NCBI RefSeq assembly: GCF_050487225.1
Contig: NZ_JBKQGY010000001.1
Location: 62,001 to 126,000 of the forward strand
Source: Paenalcaligenes sp050487225
GTDB taxonomy: Bacteria; Pseudomonadota; Gammaproteobacteria; Burkholderiales; Burkholderiaceae_B
Length of the DNA stretch: 64,000 bases
Reading direction: 5' to 3'
The notes beneath the pieces were generated by a model. That model had not been told where the DNA came from. It saw only the letters and a program-made list of their open reading frames with translations, and did not search any database. Positions 15,689 to 25,153 of this stretch are shown here, in pieces (positions within the stretch are counted from its first letter, which is position 1; the number at the start of each line of letters is the position of its first letter). The position numbers were made by a program, and so were the translations under genes.

Positions 15689-17380
15689 ATGATTGCCATT
15701 TTAGAAGCCAAACGGGCTGGTTTGCTGGAACGTAAACACTGGTTGCCCAACATTGTGGCGGGGATCATTGTAGGGATCGTGGCACTGCCGCTGGCCATGG
15801 CGTTTGCCATTGCCTCGGGTGTGAAGCCAGAGCAGGGGATTTATACCGCGATCATTGCGGGTTTGGCGGTATCGCTATTTGGTGGCAGCCGTGTGCAGAT
15901 TGCCGGGCCTACGGGCGCCTTCATTGTGATTTTGTCGGGTGTGGTCGCCCAACATGGTATAGATGGTTTGCAAATAGCCACCTTGATGGCAGGTGTCATG
16001 TTGCTCATCCTTGGCTTTACGCGCATGGGGGCGGTGATTAAGTTCATTCCGGCTCCTGTGATTGTGGGGTTTACAGCAGGGATTGGGATCATCATTTGGG
16101 TGGGGCAGTGGAAAGACTTCTTTGGTTTGCCTACGCCTGATTCCAATGCCATGTTTCATGAGCAACTTTGGTTTCTAGTGCAAAGCCTGCCATCGTTAAG
16201 TATCACTACTACGTTACTGGCGCTGTTATCTTTGTTTTTGGTAATAGTGACCCCGCGTATTAAACGAATGGAGCGGGTGCCGGGGCCCTTAGTGGCGCTG
16301 ATTGTCGCTAGCCTTATACAAGCTATTTTTCAGTTTGACTCAGTGGCAACCATTGGTTCTGCCTTTGGCGAGATTCCTAGAGGCTTACCCAGCTTTCAGT
16401 TGCCAGATATTACGCTTAATAGAGTATTGGATTTAGTTGGCCCCGCGTTTGCGATTGCTATGTTGGGGGCAATAGAGTCCTTGCTGTCTGCTGTAGTGGC
16501 CGACAACATGAGCCACACACGCCACAACTCTAATCAAGAGCTGGTTGGGCAGGGTATTGCTAACGTGTTGGCCCCCTTGTTTGGCGGTATTGCCGCTACA
16601 GGGGCTATTGCTCGTACAGCGACCAATATACGTAATGGTGGGACCAGTCCTATTGCAGGTATCGTGCACGTTTTGGTGTTGGTCTTGGTGTTACTGGTGT
16701 TAGCGCCCTTAGCGGTATACATCCCATTAGCCAGTTTGGCAGCCATCTTGTTTATGGTGGCGTGGAATATGAGCCAGCCTAAAACAGTGTACGCATTAGT
16801 GCGTGAAGCACCGTGGGCGGATGTGTTTATTCTGGTGGTAACGCTGCTGATTACGGTGTTTGCTAACTTGGTGGTAGCGGTAAACATTGGCGTGGTGCTG
16901 GCGATGCTGCATTTCCTTAAACGCATGTCAGATAGCGTATCTGTAGAAAAGATAGAGAAAAAACGGTTACATGGCTTGGTGGGGCCAGAACTGCTGTCTC
17001 AATACAATAGCGATGAAGAAATTAAAGTACTGTCGGTTGAGGGGCCATTCTTCTATGCGGGTGTAGATGTATTTGAACGCCGTATAGAGAACCTGAAGCC
17101 AGTGCCAAAGGTATTGCTCTTGCGTATGCGGTATGTGCCATTTATGGACGGTACGGCGTTACAGGTGCTAGAAAAAACTATTCTAGATCTGCAGCGTTTA
17201 GAGTGCCGCGTGGTGATGTCTGAGTTGAATCCGCATTTGCGTAGGCAAATAGCCAGAGCCGGATTGTTGCGTAAGGTACGACAGCAACTCTTGTTCGAAA
17301 CGGTAGAGCAAGCATTGCAAGCCGCGCATGAAACCTTGCAGGAAAAAGAAAAAGACAGTGCCGAGGTAGCATCTACATAG
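15689..17380 (+). CDS. SulP-family anion permease with STAS domain
   Basis: A 563-residue SLC26/SulP transporter. The membrane part (residues about 15-410) begins with NIVAGIIVGIVALPLAMAFAIASG and contains the QIAGPTGAF motif and the AMLGAIESLLSAVVAD segment. The C-terminal STAS domain (about 440-545) carries the FMDGTALQVLEK pattern. Substrates in this family include sulfate, bicarbonate and C4-dicarboxylates (DauA), and sequence reading does not separate these. It is a single-gene unit between two terminators, with no carbonic anhydrase gene next to it. Confidence 0.88.
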   Translation: MIAILEAKRAGLLERKHWLPNIVAGIIVGIVALPLAMAFAIASGVKPEQGIYTAIIAGLAVSLFGGSRVQIAGPTGAFIVILSGVVAQHGIDGLQIATLMAGVMLLILGFTRMGAVIKFIPAPVIVGFTAGIGIIIWVGQWKDFFGLPTPDSNAMFHEQLWFLVQSLPSLSITTTLLALLSLFLVIVTPRIKRMERVPGPLVALIVASLIQAIFQFDSVATIGSAFGEIPRGLPSFQLPDITLNRVLDLVGPAFAIAMLGAIESLLSAVVADNMSHTRHNSNQELVGQGIANVLAPLFGGIAATGAIARTATNIRNGGTSPIAGIVHVLVLVLVLLVLAPLAVYIPLASLAAILFMVAWNMSQPKTVYALVREAPWADVFILVVTLLITVFANLVVAVNIGVVLAMLHFLKRMSDSVSVEKIEKKRLHGLVGPELLSQYNSDEEIKVLSVEGPFFYAGVDVFERRIENLKPVPKVLLLRMRYVPFMDGTALQVLEKTILDLQRLECRVVMSELNPHLRRQIARAGLLRKVRQQLLFETVEQALQAAHETLQEKEKDSAEVAST

Positions 17381-17400
17381 CTAATGTAGCGAGCCAAAAG

Positions 17401-17431
17401 AAAAGGGTAGGCGTTGTGCCTACCCTTTTTT
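17401..17431. terminator. intrinsic terminator after the SulP gene
   Basis: An inverted repeat AAAAGGGTAGGC/GCCTACCCTTTT with a seven-base centre continues into TTTTTT. It can serve the SulP gene from the left and the leftward TM2-domain gene from the right. Confidence 0.85.
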
Positions 17432-17521
17432 GTGGTTGATGACTCGTTTTGGCTACGAGTTGTTGCTTGTGTAGGCAGTATTCTTTGCCTGCTACCGTGT
17501 GTTCTACGGCCGTTTGAACGC

Positions 17522-18001
17522 TTAGGAAACGCGTCGTGAATAGCGCAGCGTAAAGCTTTGATCCGTCATGCTGAAGTAACGAATGGCATCCATCCAGCCC
17601 AGCAGCACAGCAAGCGGTGGGTAGATGGCGCACAGTAAGATGTACAACAAACCACTGCCATACTTGCCTAAGTAAAAACGGTGTACGCCTAACCAACCTA
17701 AAAAGAACGCCAATAAAATAGCGGTTTTACGCTGCGAAGGCTGTTGCTCACCTTTTTCTTTGTCGCGGCGGCTTAACCAGTAATACGCCGGTACAGTCAG
17801 AATAAGCGCGAGTACCACCTTAAAGGGCTGGGCGCTGACGTACTGGGCGGTGAGTACATAGAGGTCATTAACGTTTTGTACTAATGAGCCTGTTAACCAA
17901 CTAATCCAGCTAAAGAAAGAAGCTAGAATGCTTTCGCCAAAACTTAGCGCAAGCAGAATCAGTAAAAATAGGGCTAGGGCGACGAGGATTTTCTGCAGCA
18001 T
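17522..18001 (-). CDS. TM2-domain membrane protein
   Basis: A 159-residue protein starting at the ATG at 18001, 13 bases after the glpK stop; the frame stays open further upstream inside glpK. It has an N-terminal membrane helix (LVALALFLLILLALSFG), a second hydrophobic stretch, a Lys/Glu-rich cytoplasmic linker and a C-terminal TM2 domain with the typical ILLAFFLGWLGVHRFYLGK segment. TM2 proteins have no agreed function. It probably shares a transcript with glpK, but a functional link is not evident. Confidence 0.75.
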   Translation of the reverse strand: MLQKILVALALFLLILLALSFGESILASFFSWISWLTGSLVQNVNDLYVLTAQYVSAQPFKVVLALILTVPAYYWLSRRDKEKGEQQPSQRKTAILLAFFLGWLGVHRFYLGKYGSGLLYILLCAIYPPLAVLLGWMDAIRYFSMTDQSFTLRYSRRVS

Positions 18002-18014
18002 AAGCAATATATAG

Positions 18015-19508
18015 TTAGAGGGTTCGCGTACGGCGTACCGCTTGCTCCCAGTGTTCAAAGCGCTGGGCGCGTTCACTGGCTGATGTACGGGGAGAAAAGC
18101 GTCTATCAATACGCCAGTGTTGGCTAAGCTCGGCTTGCGAGCTAAAGAGGCCGCAGCCTAATCCAGCCAAATATGCAGCACCTAATGCGGTGGTTTCTAT
18201 CATGGCGGGGCGTACCACATCGATGCCTAGTAAATCGGCTTGTAGTTGCATCAACATATTGTTGCTGCAAGCACCGCCATCTACCCGTAACTCTTTCAGC
18301 ACAATAGCATTTTTCTGCGCATCATGAAGCATTGCTTGCAGTAAAGCAGTGCTTTGAAATGCAATACTTTCTAAAGCCGCGTAGGCAATGTGTGCCATCG
18401 AGGTATTACGAGTCAACCCTGTGATGCTACCGCGCGCTTCGGGGTCCCAGTAGGGGGCACCTAGTCCAGTAAAAGCGGGCACGAGAATGACGCCATCTGA
18501 ATCAGAAACAGTTTCGGCTAATGCCTCTACTTCATGGCTGGCAGAAATGGCTTTTAACCCATCTCGTAGCCACTGCACCACAGCGCCACCAATAAATACA
18601 CTACCTTCTAGCGCGTACTGTGCTGAGCCAGGCGCGGGCTGAGCGGCTTGCGTGCAAAGCAGTCCATGTTCTGAATTCAGTGCATGGTGGCCAGTGTGCA
18701 TCAACATGAAGCAACCTGTACCGTAAGTGTTTTTTACCATGCCCGCCTCAAACCCTGCTTGTCCAAACAAGGCGGCTTGCTGATCGCCAGCGACGCCTCT
18801 AATAGGAATAGCGGCACCGAGTAAGGTAGGGTCGGCATAACCGAAGTCATCACTAGACGCACGTACGCAGGGAAGCAGTGAGGCGGGTATGTTAAAGAGC
18901 TGCAATAAGTCTTCATCCCAACGCTGGGTATGTATATTAAACAGCATAGTGCGTGAGGCATTACTCACGTCGCTAAGGTGCTGCTGGCCGCCGGTGAGTT
19001 TCCAAATGAGCCAACTATCAACGGTGCCAAAGGCGAGCTCACCCTTTTCTGCTTGCTGGCGAGCGTGCGGCACGTTATCGAGAATCCAACGTAGTTTAGT
19101 CGCCGAAAAGTAGGGGTCTAAACGTAATCCTGTGCGAGCCTGAACCTCATCTTCTTTGTCTGCATCCAGCAAGACTTGGCATAAGGGTTGAGTTCGCCGG
19201 TCTTGCCAGACAATGGCTGGGTATATAGGTTCGCCCGTGTGTTTATCCCATACCAACGTAGTTTCACGTTGGTTGGCGATGCCTATGGCGGCAATCTGTG
19301 AGGCCGAAACTCCACTTTCTTTCAGTACACGGGTAGCCGTGGCTAACTGCGACTCCCAAATGGCTTGTGGGTCATGTTCTACCCAGCCAGAGTGAGGAAA
19401 GTGTTGGGCAAACTCTTGCTGCGCTTGAGCAACGCAACGACCTTCTTTATCAAACAAGATACTGCGAGAGCTGGAAGTACCTTGGTCTAGGGCAAGTATA
19501 TAAGTCAT
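18015..19508 (-). CDS. glpK: glycerol kinase
   Basis: A 497-residue FGGY-family kinase that phosphorylates glycerol to sn-glycerol 3-phosphate in the cytoplasm. Full-length family features are present: LALDQGTSSSRSILFD at the start, the NQRETTLVWDK loop with the glycerol-binding Arg/Glu, the FGTVDSWLIWKLTGG segment, the ATP-binding GTGCFMLM region, APYWDPEARGSITGLTR, and VDGGACSNNMLMQLQADLLG near the end. No glpF or glpD is adjacent. A TM2-domain gene follows closely on the same strand. Confidence 0.97.
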   Translation of the reverse strand: MTYILALDQGTSSSRSILFDKEGRCVAQAQQEFAQHFPHSGWVEHDPQAIWESQLATATRVLKESGVSASQIAAIGIANQRETTLVWDKHTGEPIYPAIVWQDRRTQPLCQVLLDADKEDEVQARTGLRLDPYFSATKLRWILDNVPHARQQAEKGELAFGTVDSWLIWKLTGGQQHLSDVSNASRTMLFNIHTQRWDEDLLQLFNIPASLLPCVRASSDDFGYADPTLLGAAIPIRGVAGDQQAALFGQAGFEAGMVKNTYGTGCFMLMHTGHHALNSEHGLLCTQAAQPAPGSAQYALEGSVFIGGAVVQWLRDGLKAISASHEVEALAETVSDSDGVILVPAFTGLGAPYWDPEARGSITGLTRNTSMAHIAYAALESIAFQSTALLQAMLHDAQKNAIVLKELRVDGGACSNNMLMQLQADLLGIDVVRPAMIETTALGAAYLAGLGCGLFSSQAELSQHWRIDRRFSPRTSASERAQRFEHWEQAVRRTRTL

Positions 19509-20076
19509 GGTCCAGAGGAGTGCCGCTTCTTGATAAAAGGGTCTTTATCATACGGCTGCGCTGGGTTTTGTGCCATGCGTGTTGATGGTTACCGCTATCC
19601 TCATCAGCAGAAAGAGAGGGGGAGGGCTGAAAGCATGCTACCGGGTAAACGTGGTATGTGTGAGGTGATTACGCATAAATCGAATATGAGATGTACGTTC
19701 ATGCATGGATCACATGAACAAATGTAACAAAACAATGCTTGAATTGCGGTCTGCTCTATAGATGTTTGTAATTTTATGTTGCTTTTATTACATCGAAATG
19801 TAAATTTACTGACATTATTTGATTTTTGTCATGCTCTGGAGGAGCTTGCAAGTAGGACTTTTCATTGTCATCTGTTAATATTCGTTAAGAGTTATACGTA
19901 AAACGCATAATATGAAGCTCAATTATTAGACTTTTACGTACAAATTCCGAATATTGGCAGTTGAATGTATAGTTTGATTGCTTTTGTTTCGGTTTATTGT
20001 TTTTTGTTACGTTTCTGATTATGCTGTTTTTTGTGTCAGAAATGTGTCATTTGTGGTTTTTGCAAGGGAAGGCGCC
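19509..20076. other. 568-base gene-free region upstream of flhDC
   Basis: No convincing gene is present; the only short open frame (19530-19727) has no recognisable content. The right half is AT-rich and probably holds the flhDC promoter and regulator sites. Visible structure includes the palindrome GTAAATTTAC at 19800-19809, an inverted repeat TGACA/TGTCA at 19810-19831, and weak -10-like hexamers CATAAT (19906) and TATAGT (19968). A long leader is usual for flhDC, where many regulators converge, but I cannot name the proteins that bind here. Confidence 0.6.
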
Positions 20077-20397
20077 ATGTCCGTCACGGAAAACACGTTG
20101 TTAAGCGATATTCAGGAAGTAAATCTGTCTTATCTCATGCTGGCACAGCGCCTCTTGCGTGAAAATTTTGCGGCAGGCATGTATAGATTAGGTTTTGATG
20201 CTGATGTGGCCGAGACCGTTTTGCGTTTGTCTCCTGCTCAATTGGTCAAACTGTCTGCCTCCAATACGTTGTTGTGCGCATTCCGACTGAATGACTACGA
20301 GTTGTTGTCCACCTTGACCCAAGATGTGTTGGGCGGTGTGTTACAGCAAGCTCACTCTACGATTTTGCTTTCTCAGCGCGCGATGGTTAGCGCCTAA
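20077..20397 (+). CDS. flhD: flagellar master regulator subunit FlhD
   Basis: FlhD is the helical partner in the FlhD4C2 complex, which activates the early flagellar operons with sigma-70. The 106-residue protein begins at the ATG at 20077, preceded by AAGGGAAGG at 20064-20072; an upstream in-frame extension of 33 residues has no support. The family pattern is clear (DIQEVNLSYLMLAQRLL, LGFD, LSPAQLVKLSASNTLLCAFRL). flhC follows after 19 bases, as in enterobacteria and Bordetella. Confidence 0.95.
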   Translation: MSVTENTLLSDIQEVNLSYLMLAQRLLRENFAAGMYRLGFDADVAETVLRLSPAQLVKLSASNTLLCAFRLNDYELLSTLTQDVLGGVLQQAHSTILLSQRAMVSA

Positions 20398-20416
20398 TAT
20401 TTTCAGGTAGTGGTGT

Positions 20417-21007
20417 ATGGCTACGCGCAGTGTTGCTAAAGAGGCTGAAGACATCAGCTTGGCAACAGAAATGATCAAGTTGGGGGCGAGGCTGCAAGTA
20501 TTGCAAGCAGAAACCTCTTTAAGTTACGACCGGTTGGCGAGGTTATACCGTGAGGTTCGAGGGTGTTCCCCTCCTAAAGGTATGCTGCCATTTTCGGTAG
20601 ATTGGTTCATGACGTGGCTACCTAACATACATTCCAGTATGTTCTACAGCGTTTATCGCTACATGGATGTGGTCACGCCAGCCCGTAAAGCGCAGGCGTT
20701 GGTTGAGGGATACCGCATTTATCTCGAGCAGGCGAATGCCGGTCGTGATGGTGTTAACCCAGACGAAGAGCCTGTGCTTAGCTTTACGCGCGCATGGATG
20801 CTGTTGCGGTTTTTTGAAAGTGGCATGGTGCAACTGTCCAGTTGCGAACAATGTGCAGGGCAGTTTGTAGCACATGCCCACGACCCATCGGCAGGTTTTG
20901 TGTGTGCGATTTGTAGACCGCCACCACGGGCGGGTAAAACTCAGGCTAAGCGAGCTCGCAAAACGACGGCGAGCAAAAGTACTACTCAATCTACCGCATC
21001 ACTCTAA
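20417..21007 (+). CDS. flhC: flagellar master regulator subunit FlhC
   Basis: FlhC is the DNA-binding half of the FlhD4C2 activator. This 196-residue protein has the family core (IKLGARLQVLQAETSLSYDRLARLYREVRG, GMLPFSVDWFMTW) and four Cys at 143, 146, 163 and 166 that form the zinc site. A basic Ala/Lys/Thr tail of about 30 residues follows the zinc site. A strong terminator lies just after the stop, which separates flhDC from motAB. Confidence 0.95.
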   Translation: MATRSVAKEAEDISLATEMIKLGARLQVLQAETSLSYDRLARLYREVRGCSPPKGMLPFSVDWFMTWLPNIHSSMFYSVYRYMDVVTPARKAQALVEGYRIYLEQANAGRDGVNPDEEPVLSFTRAWMLLRFFESGMVQLSSCEQCAGQFVAHAHDPSAGFVCAICRPPPRAGKTQAKRARKTTASKSTTQSTASL

Positions 21008-21020
21008 GCGATAGTGCTCA

Positions 21021-21054
21021 AGCGCTTTCTCATGGTTATGAGAAGGCGCTTTTT
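21021..21054 (+). terminator. intrinsic terminator after flhC
   Basis: AGCGCTTTCTCAT pairs with ATGAGAAGGCGCT (one G-U pair) around a short loop, and TTTT follows. It ends the flhDC transcript 14 bases past the flhC stop. Confidence 0.85.
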
Positions 21055-21192
21055 GCGTCGCTCAGTACGGGGTTCTGAAAAGTTTACTGTGCTGAATGGA
21101 TGAAATGCCCATAAAAAACCCGTCTTAAAGGCGCTTTCCCGAACAGGGATTAAGGCGATCATAAGAGGGATACACTAATTTAAAGGCGTACC

Positions 21193-22068
21193 GTGTTCAT
21201 ACTGCTTGGCTATCTTATTGTCTTTTTCTCAGTATTCGGCAGCTATGTGGCGCTGGGTGGGCACTTGGGCGCCCTGTACCAGCCCTTTGAGTTGTTACTG
21301 ATCGGTGGGGCTGCATTAGGCTCTTATATTGCGGCGGGAAGCGGCAAATCGTTCAAGCTCATGATGGGGGCTATTCCCACAGCCATGAAGCGCACTCCGT
21401 ATAGCAAAGCCTTGTATATGGAGTTGATGGGGCTGCTATACGTACTGTTGAATAAAGCGCGACGCGACGGCTTGATGTCTATCGAAGGCGATATTGAAGA
21501 CCCCACACAAAGCGCTATTTTTACGGCGTATCCATCAGTGATGAAAGAAAAAGAGCTGATTGTGTTTGTGTCGGATTACATGCGCTTAATGATCAGCGGC
21601 AACATGAGCTCCTTTGAAATTGAAACCTTGATGGATCAAGAAATCGAGGCTTTCATTGCTGAACGCAACACACCTGGGCGCGCTATGCACGTGGTAGCCG
21701 ATGCATTGCCCGCGTTTGGTATTGTGGCGGCGGTATTGGGGGTGATTAAAGCCTTGGCATCCGTGGATCAACCGCCTGCAGTATTGGCTGATTTAATTTC
21801 CAAAGCGATGGTGGGCACATTTCTGGGTATTTTGATGGCCTACGGCTTTGTATCGCCTTTTGCGAGTGTGATTGAGCGTCGTACCGAAGCGGCAGCCAAA
21901 GTATTGGAGTGCATCAAAGTAACGCTATTGGCGAACCTGAATGGTTACCCGCCACAATTGGCTGTAGAGTTTGGCCGTAAAGTGTTGTACGCCACAGATA
22001 GACCTTCTTTTGCTGAGTTGGAAGAACACGTACGTCAATCGCGTAGTACTGCGAACAAACAAGGCTGA
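21193..22068 (+). CDS. motA: flagellar motor stator protein MotA
   Basis: MotA is the four-helix proton-channel subunit of the flagellar stator. The 291-residue protein starts at GTG 21193 (FILLGYLIVFFSVFGSYVALGG), with two N-terminal helices, a charged cytoplasmic loop, and the conserved Pro in ALPAFGIVAAVLGVIKAL. motB follows after 2 bases. The 185-base gap before it contains a small hairpin (TCCC/GGGA near 21136-21149) and a TAAA, but no sigma-28 promoter of correct spacing that I would defend. Confidence 0.95.
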   Translation: MFILLGYLIVFFSVFGSYVALGGHLGALYQPFELLLIGGAALGSYIAAGSGKSFKLMMGAIPTAMKRTPYSKALYMELMGLLYVLLNKARRDGLMSIEGDIEDPTQSAIFTAYPSVMKEKELIVFVSDYMRLMISGNMSSFEIETLMDQEIEAFIAERNTPGRAMHVVADALPAFGIVAAVLGVIKALASVDQPPAVLADLISKAMVGTFLGILMAYGFVSPFASVIERRTEAAAKVLECIKVTLLANLNGYPPQLAVEFGRKVLYATDRPSFAELEEHVRQSRSTANKQG

Positions 22069-22070
22069 TC

Positions 22071-22985
22071 ATGAGTGCGTCCAGACCAGACCGTATTGTT
22101 GTACGGCGTAAGAAAGTCGTAGAGGCACCGCATCACGGTGGTAGTTGGAAGATAGCCTATGCCGACTTCGTGACTGCAATGATGGCGTTCTTTTTGGTGA
22201 TGTGGATTTTGTCGCTAATTCCTCGTGAGGAGCTACAAACCATTGCCGAGTATTTCCGTATGCCATTGGCTGAAGCGGTTTCTGGCGGGATGCGTTCTGA
22301 TGCGTCGCGCTCGGTAATCCCCGGCGGCAATCCCAGTGTGATTCCTAGTGTGATGCCTTTAAACGGTGCAGACCCTGATAGTCATCGTCGTGATATAGAG
22401 CGGTTGGAAGACCTGCGCCAAGAATTATTAGATGTCATCGATAGCGACTCGGTACTGAATGAGTTTAAAGATCAGCTGTTAATCGACATGACGCCTGATG
22501 GTTTGCGTATACAGATCATCGATAAACAAAATCGCCCCATGTTCATGCTGGGTAGTGCGACGGTAGAACCCTACATGCGCAGTATTTTGCGTGCGCTAAG
22601 TGGGCCGTTAAATGCACTGCCTAATCGTATCCAAGTGGCGGGTCATACCGACTCTTTCCAATATGCTCGCGGCGAGCGGGAATACTCCAACTGGGAGCTT
22701 TCCGCAGACAGGGCGAATGCAGCCAGACGTGAGTTGGTGGCGGGTGGATTGGGTGAATCCAAAATCAAACAAATGCTGGGTTTGGCCGATACCATCAGTT
22801 TAGTTAAAGATAATCCGGCCGCAGCCGTAAATCGACGCATCAGTATTGTCGTATTGAACCAGAGAGCCGAGCAAAGGCTTGATACTCAAAATCAGTACGA
22901 AGACGTAGGACACGATCTGCAAAGTCTGATTAAAGCTGGCGAAACAATGGTGCCAGAAATTGCAGGTCCGTTTTACGACCCCTGA
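22071..22985 (+). CDS. motB: flagellar motor stator protein MotB
   Basis: MotB anchors the stator to peptidoglycan and carries the proton-binding Asp. In this 304-residue protein Asp32 lies in the single membrane helix (YADFVTAMMAFFLVMWIL), a plug/linker follows, and the OmpA-like peptidoglycan-binding domain spans about residues 150-270 (VAGHTDSFQY, NWELSADRANAARREL, NRRISIVVLN). The basic N-terminus (IVVRRKK) is typical. It is coupled to motA, and cheA follows in the same direction 60 bases later. Confidence 0.96.
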   Translation: MSASRPDRIVVRRKKVVEAPHHGGSWKIAYADFVTAMMAFFLVMWILSLIPREELQTIAEYFRMPLAEAVSGGMRSDASRSVIPGGNPSVIPSVMPLNGADPDSHRRDIERLEDLRQELLDVIDSDSVLNEFKDQLLIDMTPDGLRIQIIDKQNRPMFMLGSATVEPYMRSILRALSGPLNALPNRIQVAGHTDSFQYARGEREYSNWELSADRANAARRELVAGGLGESKIKQMLGLADTISLVKDNPAAAVNRRISIVVLNQRAEQRLDTQNQYEDVGHDLQSLIKAGETMVPEIAGPFYDP

Positions 22986-23045
22986 TGTAGTTCAAGCAGT
23001 GCGATCTACTCTTGTTCGGACCCTATTTCTACGAAGGAATCACGC

Positions 23046-25130
23046 ATGAGCTCCGGCGTTGATTTAAGCCAGTTTTTTGAGACGTTTTTTGATGAAGCAG
23101 ATGAACTGCTGACAGACATGGAAAGCTTGCTACTGGAGCTCAATCTTGAGAATCCAGACATAGACAAGCTGAACGGCATTTTCCGTGCCGCCCATTCTAT
23201 CAAAGGGGGAGCCGGTACCTTTGGCTGCTTTGGTCACTTAGCTGAGACCACCCATTTACTAGAAAATTTGCTGGATTTGGTGCGCAACGGTGAAATGTCC
23301 TTGCGTAAGGAAATGATTGATTTATTTCTTGAGACTAAGGACGTGTTGACGGATCAAGTAGCTGCCTACCGTCAGGAAGAAGATCCTGATGAAGATGCCT
23401 ATCAGCGCATTTGTGCTCAGTTGCGTCAACTAGCAGAAGAGCACAAGAAAGGGGCAGCTCAAGCGGCGGCTCCTGCGTCAGCCGCCGCATCAGCACCGCC
23501 TGTCACTGCCGCGCCTGCGGTGGCAACCGCTCCAGTCGATCAGAATCTGCCGTTATGCGTGCGTGTGCAACGCAGTAGTGCCAAAGATATTGCGGTACTT
23601 AAAGACGAAATGGCCATTATGGGTGATGTGCTGCATGAGCAAAGCACAGACACTGAGTTGGCCGTGTGGCTGCAAACTACGGCGGCGGCGGATGACCTGA
23701 TTGCCGTATGTTGCTTCGTGGTGAACGAAGACCAAGTGAGCGTGCAGCGCGAGGCCGTGCCGGCGACGACTGCAGCTCCTGCTGTTGAGGTGCACGTTGA
23801 CGAGCCCACCGCTGCCCCTATCGTAGAAACACCAACTGAAGCTGAGCCCACTGTAGTAGGGCAAGTAGCGCCTACGGCAGACGTTGCAGAAACCAAACCC
23901 GCGCCTGCCGCTAAAGCTAAAAGCAGCGCCAGCAATAATGCCCGCAGCGAATCCAGCACTATACGTGTAGGGGTTGAGCGCGTAGATCAAATCATCAACT
24001 TGGTGGGCGAGTTGGTCATTACTCAAGCCATGTTGGTGCAAACAGCATCTACCTTGGATCCGGTAGTGCATGACAGGCTCATCAATGGCATCGAGCAGTT
24101 AGAGCGTAACGCACGTGACTTACAAGAGTCTGTGATGTCCATACGCATGATGCCCATGGATTACGTATTTAGCCGCTTCCCACGCGTAGTACGCGAGAAC
24201 GCAGCAAGGTTGGATAAACAAATACGTCTGGTGACCAAAGGGCAAAGTACGGAACTCGATAAAAGTTTGATTGAGCGCATCATTGATCCGCTGACTCACT
24301 TAGTGCGTAACAGTATTGACCACGGTATAGAAACCCCAGAAAAACGTGAGGCAGCAGGCAAGAGTCGCGAAGGTACGTTGACGTTGTCTGCGCAACATCA
24401 GGGTGGTCACATCATCATTGAAGTGATTGATGATGGTGGTGGTTTGAACCGCGAAAAAATCCTCAAAAAGGCGATGGCCCAAGGCTTAGTCAGCAATGAA
24501 AACATTCCTGATGAAGAGTTGTGGCAGTTGTTGTTTGCGCCAGGGTTTTCTACCGCAGAAAAAGTGACCGATATTTCCGGTCGTGGCGTGGGAATGGACG
24601 TGGTGCGTAGAAATATCCAAAGCATGGGCGGGCATGTGCAAATGTTCTCGCGCGAAGGCAATGGCACCACAACTCGTATTGTGTTGCCACTGACCTTGGC
24701 CATTCTGGATGGTATGTCGGTGCAAGTGGGCAATGAGATCTTCATCTTGCCACTGAGCCACGTGACCGAGTCTATGCAGCCTACCACTGAACAGTTGCGC
24801 CAATTGTCCAACGACGACCATGTGATTCATGTACGTGGTGAGTATCTGCCCGTGATTTCTTTGGGGGATATTTTCTCGGTGGAAGGGGCGGAAACCGATA
24901 TGACCAAAGCCATTGCAGTCATTCTTCAGGCAGAAGACATGCGCTTTGCGTTGTTGGTGGATCACCTTATTGGCCAGCACCAAGTCGTGGTGAAAAACCT
25001 AGAAGCCAACTACCGAAAAATACCGGGTATTTCTGCAGCCACCATTTTGGGGGACGGCAGTGTTGCCCTAATCGTAGATGTTTTTGCCTTACACCGACTA
25101 ACGCGTGACCGTGTTGGTTCGCTGAGCTAA
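23046..25130 (+). CDS. cheA: chemotaxis histidine kinase CheA
   Basis: CheA autophosphorylates in response to chemoreceptors and passes phosphate to CheY and CheB. The 694-residue protein has all five parts: Hpt domain with His50 in RAAHSIKGGAGTFG, a CheY-binding P2 domain in a long Ala/Pro/Thr-rich linker, a dimerisation helix pair (VGVERVDQIINLVGELVI), the ATPase domain with N box LVRNSIDHGIE, G1 IDDGGGLN, F box GFSTAE and G2 GRGVGMDVV, and a C-terminal CheW-like domain. The ribosome site is AAGGA just before the ATG. Confidence 0.97.
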   Translation: MSSGVDLSQFFETFFDEADELLTDMESLLLELNLENPDIDKLNGIFRAAHSIKGGAGTFGCFGHLAETTHLLENLLDLVRNGEMSLRKEMIDLFLETKDVLTDQVAAYRQEEDPDEDAYQRICAQLRQLAEEHKKGAAQAAAPASAAASAPPVTAAPAVATAPVDQNLPLCVRVQRSSAKDIAVLKDEMAIMGDVLHEQSTDTELAVWLQTTAAADDLIAVCCFVVNEDQVSVQREAVPATTAAPAVEVHVDEPTAAPIVETPTEAEPTVVGQVAPTADVAETKPAPAAKAKSSASNNARSESSTIRVGVERVDQIINLVGELVITQAMLVQTASTLDPVVHDRLINGIEQLERNARDLQESVMSIRMMPMDYVFSRFPRVVRENAARLDKQIRLVTKGQSTELDKSLIERIIDPLTHLVRNSIDHGIETPEKREAAGKSREGTLTLSAQHQGGHIIIEVIDDGGGLNREKILKKAMAQGLVSNENIPDEELWQLLFAPGFSTAEKVTDISGRGVGMDVVRRNIQSMGGHVQMFSREGNGTTTRIVLPLTLAILDGMSVQVGNEIFILPLSHVTESMQPTTEQLRQLSNDDHVIHVRGEYLPVISLGDIFSVEGAETDMTKAIAVILQAEDMRFALLVDHLIGQHQVVVKNLEANYRKIPGISAATILGDGSVALIVDVFALHRLTRDRVGSLS

Positions 25131-25153
25131 AGAAATTTCAGTACGGAGTACAC

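Noticed and set aside
19530..19727. 65-residue open frame upstream of flhDC
   Set aside because: No ribosome site, no recognisable sequence and a composition unlike the neighbouring genes.
21126..21161. Possible sigma-28 promoter before motA (TAAA and GGCGATCA)
   Set aside because: The spacing is 24 bases instead of 15, and at the correct spacing only about half of the -10 positions match.
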